DNA of 64,000 nucleotides, from contig CAZXYZ010000033.1 of assembly GCA_964645045.1 (NCBI GenBank), positions 28,796-92,795 of the forward strand, read 5' to 3'. This document shows, one piece after another, positions 56,901 to 60,935 of the stretch (its first letter is position 1; the number at the start of each line of letters is the position of its first letter). The position numbers were made by a program, and so were the translations under genes. The notes beneath the pieces were generated by a model. That model saw only the letters and a program-made list of their open reading frames with translations, made no database searches and was not told the origin of the DNA. The stretch comes from Anammoximicrobium sp964645045 (GTDB taxonomy: Bacteria > Planctomycetota > Planctomycetia > Pirellulales > Pirellulaceae).

Positions 56901-59900
56901 ATTTCACCACGTTTACGGCGGTGGATAGTCCCTTCAACACGTTCACGGTGCCGGCGGGCGGAAGCAAGGAATACGGCAGCTTGGCGTTGCGCGAGGCCCT
57001 GAACGACATCGATCCCGCGACGACCTTTACGTTCCGGCCCGGATCGCAAGTCCTCACGGTGCTCGTTACCGACGAAGAGGACGACAGCACGGTGGCCGAC
57101 TTCAACGCCGCGCTGAACGCCTTCCGGACGCAGACGGCCATCTTCTTTGGCATTACGCTGAACCCCAGCTTGCCCAACGATGTCGACTCGGCGACCAACA
57201 ATACCGACGCCCGCTACGGCGAGCTGGCGCGCCGTACCGGCGGCAGCCTGTTCGATATTGCCGCGTTTGCGCTGAATCCGGAACCGTTCTTCCAAAGCTT
57301 TACCCAAGCCATCACGGGCGTGCTGGCGGCAGCAGGAACGACGGGGATCGTCGTCGAGAACAATGCCAGCCCGACCTTGTTAAACAACATCGTCGCCTCG
57401 TTGGAGACAGGAATCACCATCGACGCCACCTCGACGACGACCGTCGTCGGCGGGACCGTGTACCAAGGCAACGGGACGGATTCGACAGGGATTGTCATTG
57501 AGAGCTTCCCGCTCAACGTAGCCGACGGAATCCAGTTATTCCGCGATCCGTTTTTCAGCAACTTCTATCCCGCCGCGGGTTCCCCGATCATCGATAGCTC
57601 GGTCGACGCGTTGGAGGACCGGCTGGCGATGGTGCAAGTCAGCGCGCCGCTGGGAATCGCGGCGTCCCCGATTCAGACTCCCAAGTACGACGCGTTCGGC
57701 CAACTGCGGGTCGATGATCCGGCGGTCGCGCCGCCGCCGGGACTGGGCGAAAACGTGTTTAAGGACCGCGGGGCCGTCGACCGATCCGATTTCCTCGGCC
57801 CCAACGCCAAGCTGGCCAATCCGTTGGACAACGGCGGCGACGACCAGGATCCCAACGCAACCATGGTGAATCTGCTGCGGGCTTCGCTGGACGAGTTTTC
57901 CATCCAGCTGAGCGACGGCCAGGCGCCCTTGTACGGCAGCGGGATCGACGACAAGACCGTCAACACCAACAGTGTGCGCGTCATTCAAGACGCCCGCGAA
58001 TTGGTCCGCGGCATCGATTTCACCGTGTGGTACGACTTCACCAACAACATCCTGCACATCGTCCCCCTGGCCGGAGTTTGGGACCTGGACAGCAACTACG
58101 TGATCAAGTTGCAGAACCAGGACCGGTTTGTGATTACGGCCCGTAGCGGCGATCAGGTGACCGACGGCGACAGCTTCCGGTTGGGGGACGCGTTTGGCAA
58201 CACGTTTACCTTCGAGTACGACACCGGCTACGTCGTGACGGTGCCTCAAACCTATGCGATCCAAGTGCCCGTCCAGGGCGGCGCCGCCGGCGGCGTGGCG
58301 GACGGCGACACGGTGACGGTGGGCGTAACCATCGGCACGGCGACCACCACCGCGACGATCGAGTTCGACAATAACGGTGTGATCGCCGACGCGAATAACG
58401 TGGTGGTCAAGTTCACTGCGTTGAGCACCCAGGGCGAAGTTGCCGACGCCCTCGTCAAGGGGTTGAACGACATTCGCCTGGGCCTCAGCCCGGCCAACGC
58501 CGGTGGCGGTCTGGTCCACTTGGGCGTCGACGGCACGCACACCCTGGCCATCACCTCGGCCACCCTCGTGCAGACGGGCAATGCGGTCGGCGTGCTGGAC
58601 GGCGACACGTTCACGATCGACAACGGCAGCAGGTTGTTCACGTTCGAGTTGAGTACGGACGGCATCGTGGGCACCGGCCGGACGGCCGTCCGCTTTTCGA
58701 TGTCCCAGACGGAAACGCAGATTGCCCAGGCCATCGCGCTGGCCGTCAACAACCAACCTACGGGGATGGTCGCCCAGTCGCTGGGCGACGGCCGCGTCCA
58801 GTTGGGCGGCGACATCAATCATCAGGTCGATGTCAGTCTCTCGCACCTGGGGCTGACCGGGCAACCGGGCGTCCGCCTGCCCTTCGGGATCCGCATTCCC
58901 ACGGTCGCCGGCAGTTTCAAGGGACTGATCGAGGACGGCGAGATGTTCGTGATCACCGATGGATCCGGGCGAACTGTCACGTTCGAGTTGGACAGCAACA
59001 ATACCACCATTGCGGGCAACGTCGGGATTCCCTTCACCTCGTCCACAACGACTCAGCAGTTGGCCGATACGCTGGTGATCCGGATCCGCGACGCCGGCCT
59101 GGGGTTGTATCCCTACAACGCCGGCAACGGCATTGTCGTCCTGGGCGGCGAAGGCGTCTCGCTGGACATGACCTTGACCGCCTTATTCCAGGTTGGTGTC
59201 TCCGGACAGCCCGGTGCCTTGTCCATCCCCGTGACGCCGGACGACTCGTTTGATGCGGCGCAGGTGGCGAAAGTGACCGCCGATGCGATCAACGCCCTGC
59301 GTTTGCCGGGGATCACCGCCACGGTCGACCCCGACACGAACGAAGTCATCATCCACGGAGCCACGACTTTGTCGGGTGACGCGGTCCAGTTCTACGGCAG
59401 TATCAAGGATCTGGCGGGCAATTCGATTGCCGGCAACCAGGCCAACGGCGAAACGCGGTTCACGGTCTTTATCGGCGTGGGGATGGACTATGGCGACGCG
59501 CCGAGGCCCTATCCCACGGTCCGCGAGGACGACGGCGCGCGGCATGTGATCCTCAACGGCTTTTCGCTGGGCCCCACCGTCGACGTCAATGCGGACGGCC
59601 AGCCCTCGGTGAACGCCGACGGCGATGCCCTGGACGAAGACGGCGTGGTGTTCGATCCGACCACGCCCTTGGTCCCCAGCCGCAATTTCACGGTGACCGT
59701 TTCGACCAGCGGCATCGTCAACAGCGTCGTGTCCTTCGGGGTGCTCGACGCCTGGATCGACTTCAACCGGGATGGCGACTGGCTGGACTCCGGCGAACGT
59801 GTCCTGGCGAACGTCATTCTGAACGCGTCGCTGTTGGACCAGGACGGCGCCATCACGTTCCGCAATCTGACCGCGCCCAGCTGGGCGGTTCCCGGCGTGA

Positions 59901-60400
59901 CTTACGCGAGGTTCCGCCTGAGCACCAGTGGCGGGTTGTCTCCCTCCGGCGAAGCTTCCGCAGGAGAAGTCGAAGATTACCGCGTGGAGATCATCGCCAA
60001 CCCGTGGCAGAATTCGCCGAATCAGTATGACGTCAATAATGACGGCGGCGTGTCTCCGATCGATGCCTTGCTGCTGATCAATTACATCAATGGGGGACCG
60101 GCTAACCCACTGCCGTTACCCAAGCCGGCGGGATACCCGTTCTACGACGTCGATGGAGACGGCAAAGCGCTGCCCCAGGACGTCTTGTTGGTGATCAACG
60201 AAATCAACCGGCTCAATACGCAGTTGGGGGGCGAAGGCGAAGGGAATGTGATGCCGCGGATAGCGGTGGCCGCACCCAGCAGCCACTTGGACGACGTGCT
60301 GAGCAACGACGAAACATGGCTGGATATCGTCGAGGATGTCAATCGCTCGATCGGGAGCAGCTTAGCGGTCGATTCGGTTTTTGCGGATTTGGGGGCATAA
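41957..60400 (+). CDS. Giant exported mosaic protein with dockerin tail (6,147 aa)
   Basis: Starts at ATG 41957 (GAGG 6 nt upstream). Residues 37-43 are the planctomycete leader motif LEDRRLM. Domains in order: two copies of an approximately 110-residue FNTxGxxxxxF module (about 110-330); a matrixin-like fold at about 580-750 whose zinc motif reads REIGRTLGIGD (709-719) instead of HExxHxxGxxH; a PPC domain (about 760-875); right-handed beta-helix (about 895-1700); a choice-of-anchor-L domain with FASEEYNEFANSPFNDVFAF (about 1712-1960); two PPC domains (about 2000-2390); propeller-like repeats to about 3400; a jelly roll (about 3430-3620); two more PPC domains, the second split by eight ELWK repeats (4408-4775); a beta-helix split by a VWA domain with DTTGSMS (about 4922-5129); DGxxFxFEFD modules; a GEVED domain (5842-6012) and a type I dockerin pair (6015-6088). 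Probably a cell-surface adhesin or scaffold. Function unknown. Confidence 0.9.
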   Translation: MTIGRFRKSSARARGTIKRREQSRRQRSLRGLRIEALEDRRLMATGPQLVGIQPNRGDLLKDGDVLNVAPRELAFRFDEVADIDDATLGAIQITRSGGDGQFDVATARTDFNTAGQVIVEFRAKVPGDAGNDVALMFSKRNVGKAAPPVITVEGRTIFVELNSTSKNQTTALALVNALNANSKANQLIEAVVVSGPTATDIATPAITYSPLQLTGGNQASVSSNFNTGGNLDITFTAVATGAAGNGLRIEVTKTNRGGAASPTIAVNGRTIQIGLNSNPGNETTAAELVSVFNANPFARALAVASNPVGNPATKIGLAATVINYSPLILGGANDVVLEPGYVGLGDMPREVIFRFAESLPDDVYRIDISGTGTAPLRSTNGFALGDTTDDGMDNGQDFARRFELDLGAQILAVVPQPISRSSNGLLGQATTQIEVYFNDDDLVPALASNPNFYQLIFTNDTAQTTDDVVYKPIAVQYYSDTDRAVLTFSRPLHQLGSGSGVFRLRIGTDEAQPAPPTTVDLRTQDAGSSFDTAHTLGSLGGSQLISSAIDPQVYELDLPGASDEPGHRAISEQIQTHLLQPADSENGIATIFYNFRGDYGSDPAGNKLSNLITAEQKTRAREAFELWGRAIGVQFVETASQGIVVATGDLRALNPAAITGRGVPLALSGLNPVTGQPTIILDNAENWYVAFGKSDDPLRPDSWFEIAMREIGRTLGIGDTSDLPPGTITGSDPALAYGNTNVPEAIYPGDQDIVHGRHLYRNEGKDIDLYRFEVTQTGVLSAEVLAQRLKEASLLDSVIAVYRETGGGRELIGRNDDYFSHDSFLELALEPGVYYVGVSAAGNVDYNPAVEDTGFGGVSEGSYDLRLTFRPNAGNSLLDADNALTTGASAVSRATALDGDGDGEPGGVFNYWFRVDATPIIVDKTAANGGNGNLSSPFNTIAAALLTARAGDVVRIIGNGGTDGNVGTPNDNVPYEIGFNLLSQPLADGSTLNVPQGVTVMIDRGAVLKLRRARIGVGSFDATTNLSGGSLQVLGTPRLIDNAGFLVKDTAGNPVSGQVTFTSYSDEVLGGDSNPSVKTIPAAGDWGGLMFRRDLDQVAGRLDLEGSGIFLNYINQADIRYGGGIVVVNQVPQTVSPIHAIDARPTVTFNSITYSADAALSANPDSFEETNFHAPRYQTVPFTSDYTRVGPVIYSNRIVDNSINGLFVRLTIPAGSQAEEMTVSGRWDDADVVHVLAENLRIQGNPGGLVQSLAAPDVRLVTLTKQNNGAVPAGIQTYKLTFVDAQGRESPASDPTASVLVQVTNADTGVTQNVLLQNLPTAPAGYVSRRLYRSDKSEYVLVANLDAATRTYLDDGTVLGGRLAGSALSLQSRLNGRLAVDPGTIVKLNGAGIETGFGAQLIAEGLAGSEVIFTALQDDRYGIGGTFETSFRDDLQPGSWTGLYIGPASQASLDHAVLAYGGGVSKVPGNFASFNVLEIQQADARVTHSVFEHNANGTGGQATANRGGRGSNAEALIFVRGAQPVLVGNVMTTNTGPVINIDVNSLNHELITDPGRSTGSIDRRSQIIANSGPMIRDNRLSGNDLNGMVVRGGTLTTEGVWDDTDIVHVVLNETIYVPDFHTYGGLRLESSATQSLVVKLEGGNAGFTATGRPLDITDRIGGAMYVLGQPGRPVVMTSLNDCTAGAGFTPAGGPQVETKLGACGVPDEPGAGALGPLEIEQVTTDADVLRDTLLGPGVIPVGTATFVGGTASAGIFRSGLASIGIDSGIILATGDATVAAGPNLSDFDSGFASLQGDADLDTEFGFVPGSLLATEDTTYLQFDFQLDPSASQDLYFNFVFASEEYNEFANSPFNDVFAFFIDGRNIAFLPGTTTPISINTVNGGNPLGFTPQNPQFYNNNSLVDNGQFLNLLGYDGFTEVFTAQALGVGPGTHTIKLAISDVADTILDSAVFLQLGSFANIPVGTQPGPGDWRGVQLLQNTHDRNVDTAIEWETGNATISGTNERPADAQFLGTLAPDEKAADDTRRLGFDVRGSLNRPGDLDVYSFQATAGTEVWLDIDRTSHGLDTVLELVDEQGLVLARSDNSEAEAENPNLLYRDPTLGAPLVLNPLNKSVFDAQDRWTANPRDAGMRVVLPGPVGLNNTYQVRVRSSSSQLGTLNAGLTTGVYQLQVRLRELDEVPGSAIRMADVRYAVNGIEVTGGPRHSPLTGDAAEALDAQGTDTNNDLTTPDNLGNLFNTDRGTLSVAGALANAGDVDWYQFDVRFDAVQTDDPNAPRHASVAFDIDYADGFARANTNLWVFNAAGQLVLTGGDSDTLDDRPVNSTQLTDDLSRGSVGALDPFIGPVALPAATGLAAGRYYVAVSSNARIPEELQQFLVATPVNPLVRLEPVNSVNRVAEDRIASTGYYTTAEAPTVPIVFGLDDQVTLFIPAGDQLKDGESFTVTNAAGGAMAYEFDADGVVTPGRTAIPYAYSDTATAIGAAAAEAISLNLPPSLTFADILPDPTKDAPVIISSLSVSGGGNGQVILREFVSQQTLLNEITSTDPFTNQLQVIPVTRTTSRVQDPQVRQSAAPGEAGAAVYVSRPAAADYTLGDVTMFVTEPSRFAVNRTELVSVDAFTGAQETRIGYFGANVSDIAMHPQGALPAVGNGGGLFAFSIPQTYPQDDDTTGNYWQINPALNTPANLGENIGDDGIETWELDPANPATPIRSDAGTKAGVGIEFNAITFSGQTQGIGQNVRGFAIGNRGDTFVDPVTGQVIFSGANGISDPVNLLFEFEPGTGTAINPPTFADKTKTALLLAGGTQIWERGALNTTADPFPSGGTNTTVTGVNATTVSTDSQGNLITTVNIEDGDFFQVDRDGNGTGDVGFEFDTGPEFLININSFNAANPQVPQDGDTFFVDGFAFQFDTGSVLVVTAQNGGQLTDGTTLTISDNAATPSTVTFEFDNNNNTAGNVPITFNQTSNQQAIINAIITSIAGVPNFNVQAVQLQGTNRLTLTGESPTAGATTNATGITILGQPGVAGAVVAVPVEENFTVDQVGAAIATAVNATPGLVFQAGAAGNRLNFAGALTADFTGIRNPLMFTQTGIAGTFSRFRLPVPFLVDDTSLEIADRVYQAVTAASLNATQLGTTVLLDPAPPPASQPVFVCNSFGTPPQIGAPGIWDCPLQSGGAAPGGSITGIAFVGPQMYAVTDTGGLFRIANRGGGAFVANSTSNIADYIDGSQSQLQAVNDVTAVDRLYTTPVVFDNLNPDTITDPDNGFVDAGFVIGGHLIVSGTQSNDGEYTITQVTPGTMTLAAADTLVTETVPSGARLQMVTTAPVRFSGLVAGPENAEDGRYENLLFGITDTGRIFAMDTWGQPQAVFANAQYYVDTGVTGAQGLAFSNLDDNLWHVTTDRDTAPGHTVNQAFDGSRLTDVPAGNASLYFGYEGPQVQTQFGTGNFAPNTTANTYDFPGGAQGTLLSNPISLEGYSAADKPTLYFDYWLDTEQADANGETTLLGPDDRMRDAFRVYISGDDGRWKLLSTNNSDRDAPPDDDYLDEFDPFYTVDAQTGQLVPEQPFRRADLFDSQNSQDANDPWRQARVDLSPYAGQKDLRLRFEFSTAGGMSSGGRNFTLDLNTAGNELRALPGTDLRDGQMFTLTDLVLNPVTTFYEQVDVVGFEFDFGPAIVAPTGAAVDDGDLFDIDGTVYEFDNDNTVGATNSIPHVRVPFTGLETGGELALLIQEVVTANPPVPIALQADLIVDEVDTNDTLATAYPSGLNGTTQLLRGTGYIGDNFNLGANIPVDLDVDLVRVYLDAGDQIVVQTDTQRLATQLDAYLRLFDANGVELAFNDNLDPTSPFIRDAKIEYTATKRGAYYVGISAAHNPDYSPLSMGSGVAVAGKVVSQGYYEFSISVTDPTGPQRVGNRLNLPNAATIVTTGLPATFVDGASGVASGLPNPLADDVPTLPDLPVVPVRVSLTMSSLDVADAIRVALADYLGNGNADAIKSRNESIQIIGYGIGDSGPLGLSGPSDPTTALAGTGLFGDLFGAFNASAGFNGQVTAATPGALRMRDNQHEGVYIDNILIGFASRGEMVTGSSQSASPQFVVNTAQPGGEIDSGAYQLEVRQATEYGQTVAGLPNLILFEGFDVNDRLVDGVTLTPAAGDFYRDGQSFTISDGTGAVTFEFEDVTVENGVAAGNTAILFDPSDSDVVMARRIRDAINAAADAGRLELRASTGDGVSAGSTSTSNKIHLSGEATVTMGAATGSSAGGRPVAEANDTLEAAIDTGMVAGGREGYRGAGVIGDNPAIRPFGADIDLFRVELSAGELITIDIDATDLGSPLDAVLRVFDANGAPVLELDALSRPQMVVSDDNVGPGESATILPSGIANRDSFLVFTAPADGVYYLGVSGFDNNQYDPRTLGVGSSNPAEITAYNGEVYFTAFTAATGRELWKLDSAGLPVLVADIDPTGSSSPAELTIFNNELYFTAFTPANGREIWKVDAAGAASLVVDVFNDGSSDPSGLTVFNNALYFAAFTTASGRELWKTTPGGVATEVADIDPFGSSAPADLTVFNNELYFSAFAPTTGRELWKVNAAGVATNVLDLDPIGSSDPAGLTEFGGALYFSATLPTTGRELWRINAFGLPNQVAEIDPTGSSDPSGFEIFNNELYFAATAPLSGRELWKVDTVGNVGLAADIHPAGSSAPADLTVFNNSLYFSAEGPTGGRELWRLSAAGAASLAADLEAGGSSAPTELSVANGELYFSAFTTATGRELWQLTTAGVVSPVADLDLAQRRDGVTGFYEIEIQRPLNSNGLNVLSYTGRGDANLFRDQGQLVIRDTSVSDSSGYGIVVQAGPRGTGGAPSPGPARNLAEVNTARLAPGVTVTNNILAYNQAGGIRFSGDASNPAAGALQPASVPFGRIINNTIYGADRNPFQQIPADIVFVIDTTGSMSDDIQAIRQQIDQFDTALKGAGIDPRYGLVTFPGTGPTPVQIQDLVDFTTFTAVDSPFNTFTVPAGGSKEYGSLALREALNDIDPATTFTFRPGSQVLTVLVTDEEDDSTVADFNAALNAFRTQTAIFFGITLNPSLPNDVDSATNNTDARYGELARRTGGSLFDIAAFALNPEPFFQSFTQAITGVLAAAGTTGIVVENNASPTLLNNIVASLETGITIDATSTTTVVGGTVYQGNGTDSTGIVIESFPLNVADGIQLFRDPFFSNFYPAAGSPIIDSSVDALEDRLAMVQVSAPLGIAASPIQTPKYDAFGQLRVDDPAVAPPPGLGENVFKDRGAVDRSDFLGPNAKLANPLDNGGDDQDPNATMVNLLRASLDEFSIQLSDGQAPLYGSGIDDKTVNTNSVRVIQDARELVRGIDFTVWYDFTNNILHIVPLAGVWDLDSNYVIKLQNQDRFVITARSGDQVTDGDSFRLGDAFGNTFTFEYDTGYVVTVPQTYAIQVPVQGGAAGGVADGDTVTVGVTIGTATTTATIEFDNNGVIADANNVVVKFTALSTQGEVADALVKGLNDIRLGLSPANAGGGLVHLGVDGTHTLAITSATLVQTGNAVGVLDGDTFTIDNGSRLFTFELSTDGIVGTGRTAVRFSMSQTETQIAQAIALAVNNQPTGMVAQSLGDGRVQLGGDINHQVDVSLSHLGLTGQPGVRLPFGIRIPTVAGSFKGLIEDGEMFVITDGSGRTVTFELDSNNTTIAGNVGIPFTSSTTTQQLADTLVIRIRDAGLGLYPYNAGNGIVVLGGEGVSLDMTLTALFQVGVSGQPGALSIPVTPDDSFDAAQVAKVTADAINALRLPGITATVDPDTNEVIIHGATTLSGDAVQFYGSIKDLAGNSIAGNQANGETRFTVFIGVGMDYGDAPRPYPTVREDDGARHVILNGFSLGPTVDVNADGQPSVNADGDALDEDGVVFDPTTPLVPSRNFTVTVSTSGIVNSVVSFGVLDAWIDFNRDGDWLDSGERVLANVILNASLLDQDGAITFRNLTAPSWAVPGVTYARFRLSTSGGLSPSGEASAGEVEDYRVEIIANPWQNSPNQYDVNNDGGVSPIDALLLINYINGGPANPLPLPKPAGYPFYDVDGDGKALPQDVLLVINEINRLNTQLGGEGEGNVMPRIAVAAPSSHLDDVLSNDETWLDIVEDVNRSIGSSLAVDSVFADLGA
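55177..56280 (+). repeat. ELWK tandem array, 8 units of exactly 138 bp
   Basis: Each unit encodes 46 residues with a GRELWK(x) core (GRELWKLDS, GREIWKVDA, GRELWKTTP, GRELWKVNA, GRELWRINA, GRELWKVDT, GRELWRLSA, GRELWQLTT). The Gly codon of this core starts at 55250, 55388, 55526, 55664, 55802, 55940, 56078 and 56216, a constant spacing of 138 bp with no indels. The units also share GSSxPAxLTxFNNELYFSA. It lies inside the giant gene and interrupts a PPC domain. Confidence 0.95.
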
Positions 60401-60591
60401 TCCCGCTGCGGCGGGAACTTCTCAGCAAAATAACCTTCCAAGAATCTCGGGCGGCCGGAGGCTGGCCCGAGACTTGGTCTGCGCACGGGGATTGCGCCGG
60501 CAAAATCTCGTCCCGCACGCCTCCGCCGACGAACTCCCGATGCCGTCCGTCCAATGTCGCTTACTTTGGGACCATTTGGGGGCGTTCTTGT

Positions 60592-60657
60592 TAGCGGAGC
60601 GGCGCAAGCCGCCCGGTTTTCCGACTGTAATACCGGACGGCTCGCGCCGTGCCGCTA
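60592..60657. repeat. Palindrome, family 'tagcggagcggcgcaagcc'
   Basis: The arms tagcggagcggcgcaagccg and cggctcgcgccgtgccgcta pair over about 26 bp with some mismatches around a 14-bp loop. It lies in the 535-bp gap (60401-60935) between the giant gene and the metallopeptidase gene. Confidence 0.7.
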
Positions 60658-60729
60658 CAAAGTAAGTGGCATTGGCCGTCCGTCCCTTGGGCCTCGATCG
60701 GATTGTGGCACAAAACGCTCGCATGGGAT

Positions 60730-60794
60730 CATCGTAACCCGAAGCGTCAGCGAGGGAATTACGCTCGTCCTCGCTGACGCTTCGGGTTACGATG
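60730..60794. repeat. Perfect palindrome, family 'taacccgaagcg', copy 2
   Basis: Two perfect 25-bp arms, containing taacccgaagcgtcagcgag and its reverse complement ctcgctgacgcttcgggtta, flank a 15-bp loop. This is the best copy of the family at 6707-6770 and 19333-19349. The remainder of the 60401-60935 gap holds no gene. Confidence 0.9.
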
Positions 60795-60935
60795 CGCAAT
60801 ATTCCAATCAAGGCAGGAATATCTTGGATAATCCGGACCACCGAAAAAAAATGGCCAAAGGTGTCAGGCCGGATTGGCAAAGTGAGATAAAATAGGAAGA
60901 GCGACCCTATTCTCCGTGAATTCGGCAGCATCGGC

